Below, one piece after another: positions 23,211-34,901 of a stretch of DNA of 64,000 bases (positions are counted from its first letter, which is position 1; each line of letters opens with the position of its first letter). The notes beneath the pieces were generated by a model that saw only the letters and a program-made list of their open reading frames with translations, made no database searches and was not told the origin of the DNA. The translations under genes were made by a program, and so were the position numbers. Source of the DNA: Zasmidium citrigriseum (lineage: Eukaryota > Ascomycota > Dothideomycetes > Mycosphaerellales > Mycosphaerellaceae); contig NHNW01000040.1 in assembly GCA_002786025.1 (NCBI GenBank), positions 124,001-188,000 on the forward strand. Reading direction: 5' to 3'.

Positions 23211-23621
23211 ATGGTGACCGAAAGCCCCGAATTCAAAAAAGCCGCCGAGGAGTCGCAGACTCTGAAGAGCAAGCCGGGACAGGATCAGTTGTTGCAGGTA
23301 CGGCACTCACTATCCATACACATCCCTCAACCGCCCTGTTTCATATCACAGCTTGCTGACAGTGTGTTTGATGTAGCTCTACGCCCTCTTCAAAGTCGGC
23401 AAAGGCGAGGAGGCCAAGAAGGCTGGGACTTTCGACTTCCAGGTAAGCCATTCTTTGCATGTTGGGGGTTGCGGGCAGTGCTGATATAGGGTTTGTGACA
23501 GGGCAAGTACAAGTACGAAGCCTGGAAGAAAGAGATCGATGCAGGTACGACGCCTGAGCAGGCCCAGAAGAAGTATGTCGAGTTGGTGGAAAAGTTGAAG
23601 AGTGAGATTGGGACGAACTAG
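23211..23621 (+). CDS. ACB1: Acyl-CoA-binding protein
   Basis: Three exons (23211-23297, 23377-23442, 23502-23621), all introns in phase 0, 90 residues. ACBP carries long-chain acyl-CoA esters in the cytosol. Seen: the four-helix family pattern, with KPGQDQLLQLYALFKVGKG spanning the first junction and GKYKYEAWKK, whose Tyr and Lys residues contact the CoA and acyl parts. Length and motifs fit the small stand-alone ACBP class. Convergent with the prolidase gene (23762). Confidence 0.95.
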
Positions 23622-23761
23622 ATCATGAGGATAAGAGCCATGAAGTGACGGCTGGGGATATATATGTGATGAGGCATACGGTAGAAATGGCAGTTCATGA
23701 CTGAGCTAAGGCTACTTGAGTGTCTGTTTGTTATCTCGGGTTGACTACTGTGACTTCTACC

Positions 23762-25328
23762 TTACGCCGACGACCCACTAACCATAGCCTGCACACTCTG
23801 CCAATCACTCTTCACAGTCGTCAAATTCTCATACCCATCCTCCTTAACCCAAATATCATCCTCGATCCTCACACCGCCAACACTCCAATACCTCTTCAGA
23901 ACGTCCTGATCAACAATCCCATCCCACTTCCCCTCCTTCAGCTCCGCCTCAAGCGGATACTTCCTAAAGTAGATCCCCGGCTCATTCGTGATCACCGCAC
24001 CAGCAGGAACTTGGCCTCTCACACGGAGATAGGCGAAGTAAGGATTCGGGTCGTCGTAGTTGGCATCGCCGCCCGTGTCGTGCGTGTCCATGCCCAGGTA
24101 ATGGCCGAGGCCGTGTGGGAAGAAGCGCGTCATGATTTTTGAGTCGAGGATTTGATCCACGCTGAGGGATTTGTTGAAGATGCCTAGTTCTCGCAAGCCG
24201 GTGGCGCCGACGGTGTGGGCTTTCATGTGGCAGTCTTCCCACTGGACACCCGCACGGATCATCTTCATGGCTTCGCTCTGCATCGACAAGACGAGGTCGT
24301 AGATCTCTTTACTCTCCTTCGTGAACTTGCCATCGGCAGTAATGGGGAACGTGCGCGTGATATCCGCGCAATAGCAGTTCCATTCGCAGCCGGCGTCGAG
24401 GAGAATGTTGAGTTTGCCTTCGAGGGGCTGGTCGTTGTGGACGTAGTGCAGCGTACTGCCTGCCGTTCCAGAAGCGCAGATACAGCCGTATGCCTGCTCT
24501 CTGCAGCCGTTGGCGTGACAGTGCATCACAAAGACAGCGTTGAGTTCGCGCTCGTTCGAGGCCCGAGTCACGGATGCGAGGACTTGCTCATGAGCGTAGG
24601 AGGATACGATATTGGCGTGGCGGATCATGGCAATTTCATGATCGTCTTTGACAACTCTGCAGCGTTCGATGGCTTTCCGCGCCCATTGATAGTCGATCTG
24701 CGGTTGGTAGGTGATGATGCCTTCCGACTGGAAGACGGCCAAGTCTGCTCGGTCCTCGATCACCATGACGATGGTCTTTTGCTTCTCGAGCATCTTGACA
24801 AGAGATTCGCCTGACTTGAGCTCGTCTGTTGTTAGGACGTGGTCGATGTCGTATCGCTCCAGAGCTTCCTGTGGGAGGAGCGGCATGCCGGCCCACATCA
24901 CATACTCTGGATCTACGGGAGGGATCCATAGAGTCGACTTGTCAGACGCAATGTCGTAGGCGAAGAAGCAGTCGGGAAGGTCGCAGCCTGTGAGGTAGTA
25001 GAAGTGTCGTCGCTGTCTGATAGCATCTTAGCCATGTACAGCGTCTCTAGTGGAAGGCTTGTTAACAAACCTGAAATGGGTCGCCTGGTCATCGTCCTGA
25101 AGAAAATTAATACACCGAACTCAGCTATCCTGCCATTTCGTCTGTACACACCTCAGTCATCTTCGTGCTCTGTCCCTCGAGATAGATAACCCCGCTGCTG
25201 GGGCCTCCATTTTCCGCAATCCACTTCGCAACCCGTCTAGCATGCGCTTTGGCTGGATATTTTCCAGAAGGCGGCTTGGGAAGATTTGGATTGGCGATGG
25301 GTTTGGGCACCATCGTGTTTCGCGTCAT
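23762..25328 (-). CDS. Xaa-Pro dipeptidase (prolidase, M24B)
   Basis: Three exons (25152-25328, 25071-25096, 23762-25016), 485 residues. The enzyme cleaves dipeptides with C-terminal proline, using two Mn ions in a pita-bread fold. Metal ligands are all visible: two Asp in DAGCEWNCYCADITRTFP, His in FFPHGLGHYLGMDTHD, Glu in TNEPGIYF and Glu in VRIEDDIWV. The N-terminal domain includes YYLTGCDLPDCFFAYD and WIPPVDPEYVMW. Exon 2 is a 26-nt microexon. No signal peptide is seen, so it is probably cytosolic. ATG 25328 was chosen; 25313 and 25352 are also in frame. Confidence 0.93.
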
Positions 25329-25477
25329 TGTTGGATGCAAGGAAAGAAACACGATTTGAGGTGAAGTTGAAGAGAAGCCGCGTTAGTCAGCGATTTAAAG
25401 CCGCAGCAGAGCGAAGGGGACAGATATCGCTGCACTCCGAAGAGAAGATTTGGTTTGGCTTTATACTATACAATTGA

Positions 25478-27091
25478 TTACTTCCTCGAGAAACCCTTAG
25501 CCATATCCGTGATCTTGTCCAGGGCGGACTGTTCACCATCCGATCTTCCTTCCCTGGGACCTCTGGCTAATTCATTGTCGAATCCTTGCACTCTTGATCG
25601 GGGAGCATATCTAGTGTCTGGCAGACTGTACCCATAGTTGGCGTTGCCCTTAGTTCCACGAGGGGCAGATGGCGTTGAAGTGGCTTGTGTAGCCGCATTC
25701 TTGGCTTGCAGTATAGCCTCTACATCGTCCCTGGCAACAGCAATTGCTTCCTTTTCACCTCTGCCAACTCTGAGATAGATATGGCCTTTGTCGTTTACGG
25801 TGGCTGTCTGTGGATGAACCCACACTTTGTTACCACCAGCCAGGTCGACCTCGATCATTTCAGTCATGCGATCTGCGTCCAGATAATGCTCCTGGGCATT
25901 CTCCGCCTCCGGCTGTCTGGAGCGAGGCGATTGGTTCCATGAATTGTGACTGGGATCCGCTGCGACAACACCGCCGACACCAAGTTTGGCCTGGTTGTCC
26001 TTGACGGTGGCGTTCGTTCGAGGCCTGACAACGCGAGCAAGCACCGGAGATGCATGAGCTTGAGGGCCCCAGAAGGGATGATTCTCCATGACTGCGTTGG
26101 AGCGCAGGTGGGACAGTCCAGCTCCAGGATGAGTCGAAGGCGGTTCTGCTGTCTGTGATGCAAAGCCTGAGAGAATATTCTCCATGCCAGGAGTTGCCGT
26201 TTGAATAGGCTGTTGCGCAGATTCGCGAACGCCAGGTAGATCCAAGAACTCGCAGATGGCTGCAGTTAGTTCTGAAGCAAGACTCTGCACTGCGTGGTCA
26301 TCACGTAGCCTCTTCTCTTCCGTTTCATAGTTGGCGATGATGTCTTGCAAGATGGCATTTCTCCGGGACGGAGAGAGGGTCCGTCGCTGGCCCAAGTCGC
26401 GCAGTCTTCGTTCTTCATCCTGGACTCGTCGGTGCAGTAATCTCTTGATCATGAAGTCTCGGAACTCAGCTCGTCTCGGCTCCAGCCGCGACTGCACATA
26501 TATGTCAAATTCGCCCGGTTGCATGCCTGCTAACCAGGGGCTGTCGAATTTCCACCTTTTCCATTCCATTGTGTCCACGTCCTTTTTCCTTGACGCGGAT
26601 TGCGAGCCGGTCTGTGCATTCAGCCTAGCTCTTGTCGCCATGGCATCCGGATCTGTGTTGTCTACATGATCATCGTAGACACTGTAGAAAGTCCTGTTGG
26701 TATCGGAATAAGTGTTCCTTTGCTCCCGAACCACCAACGGAATGGCCATTTGGCGCCATTTGGCCTCAGTCTGGGTGTGATCAGCGGCGCTCTCGAAGTC
26801 GGTGATGTGAGCGAAGTTGTCGTGGGCCTTGATCCTGATGTGTGGGGTGGATGATTTGGTTGATCGTTTAGGTAGAGGGCGCTTGAGCCCCCAGTCTCCA
26901 CGAAAATGCGAGGACGCGGGCGTTGTGATGGCCTGGTAGGTCGGATACGGCAGGGTGGCAGAGTCGGATGCGCGGTACTGGCCCGTCGAGGAAGGAGTTT
27001 CGAGGACGGGTTGGGGCAGCGGTCGTGGGAGCGAGAACAGGCGCGACGACTGCAGCAGCCGCGCCGTGGGCGAGTTGAGTGACTTGGACAT
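25478..27091 (-). CDS. MRP51: Mitochondrial small ribosomal subunit protein Mrp51 (bS1m)
   Basis: Single exon, 537 residues. Mrp51 belongs to the mitochondrial 37S subunit and, in yeast, works with 5' leaders of mitochondrial mRNAs. Seen: a basic start SPTARLLQSSRLFSLP, then YPTYQAITTPASSHFRGDWGLKRPLP and, after a short linker, FAHITDFESAADHT, the conserved block of this fungal family. The C-terminal half is rich in Gln, Ser and Ala and less conserved. It is divergent from the cyclin gene, 1.4 kb away. Confidence 0.88.
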   Translation of the reverse strand: MSKSLNSPTARLLQSSRLFSLPRPLPQPVLETPSSTGQYRASDSATLPYPTYQAITTPASSHFRGDWGLKRPLPKRSTKSSTPHIRIKAHDNFAHITDFESAADHTQTEAKWRQMAIPLVVREQRNTYSDTNRTFYSVYDDHVDNTDPDAMATRARLNAQTGSQSASRKKDVDTMEWKRWKFDSPWLAGMQPGEFDIYVQSRLEPRRAEFRDFMIKRLLHRRVQDEERRLRDLGQRRTLSPSRRNAILQDIIANYETEEKRLRDDHAVQSLASELTAAICEFLDLPGVRESAQQPIQTATPGMENILSGFASQTAEPPSTHPGAGLSHLRSNAVMENHPFWGPQAHASPVLARVVRPRTNATVKDNQAKLGVGGVVAADPSHNSWNQSPRSRQPEAENAQEHYLDADRMTEMIEVDLAGGNKVWVHPQTATVNDKGHIYLRVGRGEKEAIAVARDDVEAILQAKNAATQATSTPSAPRGTKGNANYGYSLPDTRYAPRSRVQGFDNELARGPREGRSDGEQSALDKITDMAKGFSRK

Positions 27092-28462
27092 GGCTGCTGA
27101 GAGCCGATGTCAGCAGTCTTTCGATGCCGCGATGGCGATGGCAGAATCGAGATTGTCAATGGCTCGAGAACATTGAAGTGTCGAGCAGGGATCTGCGGCG
27201 AGCTCGGGAGTCCGCTCCGCCGCCACCCCTGGTCCGACTCCTGCACTTCTTCAAAACACAACACAACACGTCACAATGTCAATACTCACTACTTTAACCT
27301 CTACCGTTCTTGAAAGACTATCTGGTCCTCTCTCGATACCTCAGCATACCTCGCCGCATAAGACGCTGTCCAATGTCGAACTCGGCGACCCACGGCCGCG
27401 GGTCCGCACTTGAACAGCAAAGATCCATCATCTTGACTTCCACGAAGGAAAGATAGCTCTCTCATGGATGACGACCGTCATCGCTCAATGCATATATCTC
27501 TACCATTCAACATGTCCCTTGATTGCAGGTAAGATGGCTCATCAGCTGGGCCACTGGGCAAGAAAAGGGGATCGGCTCTTTGGGTGCGGGCTCGACACGT
27601 TGCCAACACACACTCCTCCCTCTATTCGCTACGGACTCTCCTCCGCTTCCCCAACGTCGTACCAGATGCGTTTGTTGCGTGATTTGTTGTCCGACGGCCT
27701 TTCCTCCTGCGTCCTCCGACCAAGACCGTCAGCGGCACCTGCAGTAGTTCGACCTTCACAGCTGGATCCATGACAGCTTTGTTGCAAGAGGGTTGCTGCC
27801 GACAGCTGTTCCCCCGCGAGATCTGACTTGCTTTCTGTCGCGCAGACGGATCGCACGTTGGAGCTTCATGATATGCAGGAAGCTCGAAACGGATGAGGAG
27901 GCTTGAGGAAGAATCAAGGGTCTGGCATTTCGACAATTGATGAACTTCGCTTTCCGGTCACTGTGTGACTTGTGGAAAGTTGCAATTGAAGTGTGGCAAA
28001 TGATGTAGAAGGTCTAGATCTTGAATGTAGTCTTGGAAACCCATTATGAACCTCGTGATTGAACTCGTCGATGCAAGTCAATATCTCAAGTGTCGATCCC
28101 GCCTTCCCCAGCCGGTGTCAAGCGCAGAAACAGTCCCTTACGATTCGCAGCTCGCTCTGGACTTCACCACCGCAATCCTTGCTCCCTCGACTGGAACCAT
28201 GCTAGCCCGGCAGCTCGACAACGGGCGCCTTTGAAATACCTCCTCGCGGCCTCTTCGCGGTCATGTGCGCTTCCAACATCACCTGCTCTCTGCTCGGCTT
28301 AACAGCACAATCGCCACCACGCGGAGACGACCGGTTCATGGACTGATTCTGGAGCGGCTAGCGTGAAGAACGACTTGATCTCGCATTTGCATCGTGGCCC
28401 TCATGGGTATTGAGGCGATTGACTAGCTCTTTCCCGCTGACAAGTCTGCAATCAATCGAGGC
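27092..28462. other. Intergenic between MRP51 and cyclin gene
   Basis: 1.4 kb of divergent upstream sequence with no coding sequence I can support; short frames on both strands only. Confidence 0.5.
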
Positions 28463-29398
28463 ATGGAAGATGGAGGCTCGCAGACGATCGCTGTTGTCGA
28501 GACGGCAGCAACAGAGCCACCGCCAGCCGCATCACCCCCGCCGCCTCCAGACCCGAACCTAGACGATGCCACGGCCGCTGTGCCATTGCACGCCTCGCCG
28601 ACTGAGAAGACCGACGATCCTATCGCCCTCGACTGCGAGACATGGAACATCACGTCCGTGTCGGCGCTGGGAGCGCTGCGCATGCTGATCCAGGCATTGG
28701 AGAAACTGTCCGACGCGACTGGCGAGGTCCCGCCTACACCACCGGTGTCGAGGCCCTCTACACCTAAGGGCATCGCGCCTAGGTCATTCCACCGCAGAGT
28801 GCCCTCGTCACGAAAGCTGGCAATCGGTGCAGACGGCCTCCCTTCCCTACCTATCGGCAGCCCTGAAGCACAACCCCACGAGCCTATAACCGTCGAAGTG
28901 GGCGCCCACGCCGAAGACATCACCCTCCAACACGCCGCCATAGCCCGTCGCTTCTTCTCCAAAGTCGCCCCGCCCTTCACTCTCCAACAATACCTCCTGC
29001 GTCTGCACCACTACTGCCCACACTCTCCAGGAGTCTACCTGGCAGCAGTCGCCTACATCCACATCCTTTGCGTCTCCGACCTGATGGTCCCAGCCACGAG
29101 CCGTACGATCCACCGCCTGTCCCTCGCAGCGATCCGCGTAGCGGCAAAAGCACTCGAAGACAACAAATGGGCACAAGAGCGTATAGCCAAGGTCGGAGGC
29201 GTGAGCAACACCCAGCTCATGAACCTCGAGGTCACACTCTGCTTCCTGCTCGACTTCGAGCTATACGTCGACGACAAGATCATGGCAAGGAGGATGTACA
29301 TGATGCAACAAGCAGCACAACACGGGATCGGGGCAAGAGGGATGTTGAACGATCAGTTTAAATTGAAATTGCCGCAGCGTAAGAAGGGCGTCAAATGA
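28463..29398 (+). CDS. Pho80-like (PCL family) cyclin
   Basis: Single exon, 311 residues. The N-terminal ~150 residues are Pro/Thr/Ser rich with several TP and SP sites. The cyclin box follows, about residues 160-285: IARRFFSKVAPPFTLQQYLLRL, HHYCPHSPGVYLAAVAYI, then RTIHRLSLAAIRVAAKALEDN and the helix MNLEVTLCFLLDFELYVD, the usual PHO80-family end. Such cyclins pair with Pho85-type kinases in phosphate sensing, morphogenesis or glycogen control. The specific branch cannot be told. Confidence 0.88.
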   Translation: MEDGGSQTIAVVETAATEPPPAASPPPPPDPNLDDATAAVPLHASPTEKTDDPIALDCETWNITSVSALGALRMLIQALEKLSDATGEVPPTPPVSRPSTPKGIAPRSFHRRVPSSRKLAIGADGLPSLPIGSPEAQPHEPITVEVGAHAEDITLQHAAIARRFFSKVAPPFTLQQYLLRLHHYCPHSPGVYLAAVAYIHILCVSDLMVPATSRTIHRLSLAAIRVAAKALEDNKWAQERIAKVGGVSNTQLMNLEVTLCFLLDFELYVDDKIMARRMYMMQQAAQHGIGARGMLNDQFKLKLPQRKKGVK

Positions 29399-30176
29399 TG
29401 ATGGAACGAGGGACGTCGAATGAGACATCAATCGCATCTCTCGCAACGAATGCGAAAAGTGCGAGTATGCGAGATTAGCCGCTGTTCTACAGCAGGCCAG
29501 GGGGCGGCGTTTTGGGGATTGGCGATGAAGTTTTTCGAGCAAGGATACCCACTACGGCGTTCAATTGATTTTGGTGAAAGGATGCGATTCTGGAATCCTT
29601 TGATGTTACTCAGCTCTTAGCACATCCCCTCATGGCACGACAGTTCGAAGGTATACTGGACAGTACTTACCGGCTTCGAAATGCAAATGCGCCGTTCTGA
29701 TCAACGATATGAAAATATCAATATTGCTCTATTGATGGTCCCATGAAATGCCATTCTCTATGAAGATGTCGTCAACCAAGCAATCGATCGCGAATTCGAG
29801 GCCTCGTTCGTTCTCCTGATTGAAGACTCACTAGTGAAATTAACCCCCAGCGAGAACATTCTTCCGGAAGGCTTGAACGCGTCTTTGTCTCACCATCAAC
29901 GGGTCCGTTCATTTCAACCTCGAACAAGCTTGAAAATCTTTCTTGGCGATTAGTACTGCGGACTGATTCCGACGGAATTGCTCGATGGTATGTTCGATGG
30001 TGACAAAGCATTCGTGGGTTCGATGTCCTGTTGTAGCTACATTGGTTGTGCACGGATGATGGGGTGGTCGTTTAGTCAGGAGTCTGTCAGGTTGCATGTG
30101 TCGTTGTCGATGGTTATATATAAGGCTCTGGGTTGTACAAGGTTTGCTTTGATCGAGCAAGGCTTCGTTGTTCGCC
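29399..30176. other. Intergenic upstream of solute-binding protein gene
   Basis: About 780 bp with no coding sequence seen; ends with the TATA box at 30115. Confidence 0.5.
30115..30123 (+). promoter_or_regulatory. TATA box of the solute-binding protein gene
   Basis: TATATATAA, 54-62 bp upstream of the ATG at 30177. A strong TATA box so close to the start fits a tightly regulated gene with a short leader. Confidence 0.55.
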
Positions 30177-31327
30177 ATGATGAAGAACCACATCCTCAGC
30201 CTCGTGTCCTTTGGTTCCCTCGCCCTCGCCCAATACACCCCCAACGTCCCCGTCGACACCCGCTCCCTCTCCGAGATCTACGCCGCCGCGCAGAAAGAAC
30301 ACACCTCTTACAACCCCCTCCAAGTCCTCTGGGGCGGCGACGCAGGCACCCAAGGCGATGGCGTGCGTAAGGCCTGGGCTGAGGCGTTCCCGGACATTCC
30401 CTTGAACTTGTCCGTGGCTTTGAGCAAGTACAACGACGTCCGTCTCGACCAAGCATTCTATGAGGGAAGACATCTCGCGGACGTGGTGGCGCTGCAGACG
30501 CTGCAGGATTTCCCGCGGTGGAAGACAGAGAACAGGCTGGTCTACTACAAGCCAGCGACGTTTGAGGATATCCTGGTGGAGGAACGGGATCCGGGTGGAG
30601 CCTTTTTCCCCTTTGCGATCTGTGAGTTGCACACGCGCGCACGTCGATGGATTGCTGATCGTTTGTAGATGGCTTCGGCAACTTTGCTTTCGACAGCAGC
30701 AAGATCTCTGCCGAGGATGTTCCGTCCTCGTATGAGGCCCTGGCGGATCCGATCTGGAAGGATAAGCTCATTTTGACCTACCCCAACGACGACGATGCGA
30801 TCGCCTACCTCTTCTCCCTCATTGTTTCGCGGTATGGGAGCTCGTGGTTGCATGGATTGGCGGCCAACAATGTTCAGTGGGTACGCGGGACGGGGACGCC
30901 GGGCTTCGAGTTCGCCAGACAACACAACGATACGTCGTCGAAGAGATGCCTCAGTTTCACGGGAGGCGGTGCGGGCTCCCAGCCTTATCTGATCGGCAAA
31001 TCAGTTGAAGCGCCGGAGAAGACCATGTCGTGGCCTCAGACAGTTGCTATACTCGCAGGCACGCCGCAGCCAGAGTCCGCAAAGCTTTTCGTCTCTTGGT
31101 TGACGTCCGTCGAAAGGCAGAACTCTTCGAGCCCATCTGTGCTGATGAGTCTCAACGAAGCCAGTGGAGTCAACCCGTATGCCAGCAACACAACAATCCT
31201 CAGCGGATTCCGGGTGTTCGAGGGGGACCGGGCCAAGGTGGAGTGGTGGAAGAATGTGTTCGAGAGTGTCATTGGGACTCCACAGGGAGTTGATCCGCTG
31301 GAGGTGTATCCCAACCCAGCGTCGTAG
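30177..31327 (+). CDS. Secreted bacterial-type extracellular solute-binding protein (Fe3+/polyamine-type SBP)
   Basis: Two exons (30177-30621, 30669-31327), 367 residues. A signal peptide (MMKNHILSLVSFGSLALAQ) is followed by a two-lobed periplasmic-binding-protein fold: VLWGGDAGTQGDGVRKAW near the start, ADVVALQTLQDF, the hinge YGFGNFAFD across the intron, and a C-terminal GTPQPESAKLFVSWL, typical of the AfuA/SBP_bac type. In bacteria these proteins deliver iron or small solutes to ABC importers. Fungi have no such importer, so the role here is open: sequestration or a reaction outside the cell. Similar genes occur in other ascomycetes and are usually ascribed to transfer from bacteria; the intron and signal peptide show it is adapted. 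Confidence 0.82.
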
Positions 31328-33398
31328 TTCAAGCAAAAAGGGCGTGGGTTGTACTTGCAGACATTGTTTGGGTGGCATTGATGGAGTGACTTGAAGTGAG
31401 AGCAACAGTTGACTCGTAGTAGGTTGGCTTCCCGCATCGATTAGCAAGCATTCGCTTCGAACACAATTTACCTAGGTCTTCCAAACAAGATTGTCCGAGC
31501 CGCTTGCGAGAGGTCGCCATGGAGCCCGGCCTCGGAATCGATGAACTCGACCGACATCGAGACGAGGCAGGATGTTCAGCCACGATGTAGTTCCACGGAA
31601 GTTTTTGGCCATCCAGCTGGCCATGGATGTGAATCCATCGTTTTTGATTCCCTCCGCACTCCGTCATGTGCAGCCACAGTGAGGCCTATCTTTGGGGGCC
31701 AGATAAATGTGTGGCGCTGGTGTTTCGTATGAATCCGGTATCTGAATCCGTGGTCGACCTGCATTTCGAGAGGTGAGGTGAAATCCTCCTCAGCCGCATG
31801 CAGTTCTGCCCTACAACAGAGCTCCCGACGATTCCAGATTCGTACAAGATGTCGTCTCGATGTGGCTGTCGAGGTCACGATGTCGCGGCCTCAGGCGCTA
31901 AAGCTGCCTAAGGATCATCAAGCTCCATCTCAGCCTCCACGATGGTTCTGCTGCAAGATGCTGATATCCAGTTCCTTCAGCTCGACAGGGATCATGAGAG
32001 ACGGGTAGGAGGAGGCACGGCGCGTGCCTGTCCGGGGACGGGGTGCTCGTGTGAGAGTGTTTGTGGCCTCAGATGATGCAAGATGGACTGGAGCAGTACA
32101 ACCAACAAGCCGTGCGTCTTCTACGCGAGTGACATGAGCCGTCCGCAGATTCGCCTACTTGCCTGCCTGGTTGTTTGCTGGACAGAAAATAAAGTGGCGA
32201 GTGCAGAAAGTGTGCATCCTCGGTGCTTTGGGTGCTGGTGTCGAAGCGGTGGAACGGATGTTGTAGCTCGAAAGGGCGACTGCTCACAGCTATATGCTTA
32301 GTGGGCACCGACAAACGCTGGCCTTACACCGATTTTCGCCACAGGTGCTGTTGAACAGATGGGTGGATTTGGTAGGTGGTGTGCAGGAGAGTCGTTTGGT
32401 CGGGAGTTTCTGTAGGCGGTGGAGGTCTGTGCGTGCGGCTGTGCATGAACCGCGCCTCCTGTAGCGCCAAACTTCACGTCCAACATCACCATCGCTACCA
32501 CATCTCACACACCCTCTACGGCCCTCGGCCATCATGACACTGTTTTCGGCGCCGTGGAGATTGCGTTTGATGCTGGAAAAAGACAAAAAGAGTAACTCCT
32601 GGTGATGCTTTGGGTTGAGATGCGTACGCGTCGAACCAACACGGGAGGCGGGCCTCAGAAAAGAGGACGCCTGCTGCTGCTCACCCGGCGTCACTCCAGG
32701 TGATCTCATGCTCGGGCCCTCGGTGTCCATGTCGACCCTCTTCGCCCGCGAGATGATCCCCAGGTGTGGGAACGTCAAGGATTCACGCTCGGACGGTCAC
32801 TATGGCGGTGCAGCATGCAAACGTCTCGCCTGCTACAGCGTAGGCCTCATGCCGCCTGCATTATGGTATGTTGCAGCAGGCGGCCCAAGCTGTACTATGC
32901 CATTGTTATACGTCCGGCTTCCCACTGGCGCGGAATGATGCAGTTTCCGTGCATTGCTGGCCGGCACGGTACCTGCATAACAATTGACCTTTCAGATTAC
33001 CCACAAAGCCAGTCTGCTCTTTCGTACATCTACCTTGCTGCAAGGCAAACCTTCAGGCCATCTCTGCCATCGGACCTTGTATGCCCTTCCGTGAAAGGGA
33101 AGTCCTTCAGCTCATTGTCAAGACTACCCACCTTCCATCGAACAATACTTCGCCCTCATAAAGCCGCCTGTTCCCCTTTACCATCGATCGATCAACGCTT
33201 CTGGAGCACGACCCGGACGATTGGCGGCTATTGCCCGAATTTGAGAGCCTGACCCGACGTTTCATTCATCAGCCACCTCTGCCAAGCCAACACCCTCAAG
33301 TCACCTTGCTCCCCATAGGCAACAACCGCCCCCGATTTTGGCCGACCTCAAAAGCATTCGATCATTGACAATCTCAACTCATCAATATATCCATCACC
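31328..33398. other. 2-kb intergenic region
   Basis: No gene I can support. It probably contains a long upstream region or 5' UTR of the coiled-coil protein gene; the 150 bp before 33399 are C- and A-rich and G-poor, as in fungal 5' leaders. Confidence 0.45.
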
Positions 33399-34901
33399 AT
33401 GTGCATCGTTACCAGGAAGACATACGTTCACCCCGACAACCGTCGTGAGGTTGTGGAAAGCCATCGCCTCTGCCATAACGCTGTCGGGGAGAGACTCTGC
33501 GGCCACATCGAGACTCGCAACGAAGAATCAGTCCGTGTTAAGGAACGCAAGCCTTCATCATCTCGAAGAACATCTACAGCAGACATTGTCACGACCAGTG
33601 GCGGCGGACGAGAGCAACACTGGAAACGACTGAGCAAGCCTACGAGCAAGAGGAACTCATCTGGCCGCGACTCAAAGACGAGCACAGCATCTCCTGTCGA
33701 TAGTGCTGCGTCTTCTGCTTCTCCCATTCCGCCTGTATACCAAGAGTTCCGTCCTCCCTCAGCACATTCCCCACCACTCATGTCAGGGGCGCTGCCATCG
33801 GCCCGCCACTCTGGCACTTTGTCACCTGCATCCCCCACGAGACCTCCCAATCCTTTCAGGACAGTCGCCCCTGGAGGTACGGCAGTATACGAGCGACCTC
33901 CATCGTTGGAGATGCCCAGAGCTGATGACAACGAACGACCATCCCTGTCTCGACATCCATCTATCTCTAGCACAGCAGCTGAGGTCAACGAGTACGAGAC
34001 ACTATCTCGCCGGCGATCGAGAAAAGGCAGAGTCACTATCGACCCGGTAGCATCAGGCTCCAAGCAGCGGTCCTGTGATAACAAAGGAAAGTCGCGGGCC
34101 AGAAACGATTCGCTTCAAGATGAGCTAGAATTGCAACGTTTGAGACTACTCAGAGAGGAGAACGAACGTCAATCCCAGCTTGAACGCGATCGTCTTGCGG
34201 CATCCAATCAACGACAGAGCGACCGTCGATCTCGAGAGCAACAGAGATTGGATGAAGCGCAGGCTCAGATCGAGCGAGACCGGCTCGAAGCTGCTGAAGC
34301 CCGGAGGCGTAGCAATCTCAGCCGTGAAGCAGAAGAAGCGGCCAGGAGACGAGCCGAAGATCTCCAGCGCGAACGCGAGGAAGCGTCTAGAGAACGACAC
34401 CGTCGAGAAGCTGCCGCTGCTCTTGAAGGACAACAGCAGGCACAGTACGACGAACAATACCTACGCATGGTCGAAGCAGAGCGCGCTGCAATCGATCGCG
34501 AACGGCTCGCCGCTGATGCTCGGAAACGGGAATCCGCAGAACGATATCAGGAGATGCGAGGCAGCCCGTCCTCTCTTCGAAGCAACTATACGTACGCCCC
34601 TTCGTCGCCCACATCGGCGAGGCAATACACTGTCACTACCAGACCGCCTAATGCTATTCACCAATACCCTTCTGCTCGCAGAGAGAGCGCGATACGCGAG
34701 CGAGGGGAGAGAGTCATTGCTCGTGAGCAGGCTCGGCCGGTGGGTGCTACTCGTAGGCTTACTGAAGCTCTTGGTGGCCTCGAGCTGGAATATCAGGAAG
34801 ATATGGATGTCAGCATTGAAGATGAGGTGGAGCGTGTGAGGCGGCAACTGAGAAAGGAGCGAGAGCGGGAGCGAAGGAGGCAGCAGGGATACTTTTACTG
34901 A
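33399..34901 (+). CDS. Coiled-coil protein of unknown function
   Basis: Single exon, 500 residues. I do not recognise a named family. The N-terminus has Cys/His residues (MCIVTRKTYVHP, then SHRLCHNAVGERLCGH) that could bind metal. Residues about 45-220 are disordered and Ser/Pro/Thr/Arg rich. Residues about 235-385 are a long Arg/Glu/Gln/Ala-rich coiled coil, with the repeated style ERDRLEAAEARRR. A second short charged helix precedes the end RRRQQGYFY. It is probably a structural or scaffold protein; no enzyme motif is seen. Confidence 0.8.
   Translation: MCIVTRKTYVHPDNRREVVESHRLCHNAVGERLCGHIETRNEESVRVKERKPSSSRRTSTADIVTTSGGGREQHWKRLSKPTSKRNSSGRDSKTSTASPVDSAASSASPIPPVYQEFRPPSAHSPPLMSGALPSARHSGTLSPASPTRPPNPFRTVAPGGTAVYERPPSLEMPRADDNERPSLSRHPSISSTAAEVNEYETLSRRRSRKGRVTIDPVASGSKQRSCDNKGKSRARNDSLQDELELQRLRLLREENERQSQLERDRLAASNQRQSDRRSREQQRLDEAQAQIERDRLEAAEARRRSNLSREAEEAARRRAEDLQREREEASRERHRREAAAALEGQQQAQYDEQYLRMVEAERAAIDRERLAADARKRESAERYQEMRGSPSSLRSNYTYAPSSPTSARQYTVTTRPPNAIHQYPSARRESAIRERGERVIAREQARPVGATRRLTEALGGLELEYQEDMDVSIEDEVERVRRQLRKERERERRRQQGYFY

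Noticed and set aside
23720..24142. Plus-strand frame rich in Leu/Ile/Pro
   Set aside because: Antisense to the 3' end of the prolidase gene.
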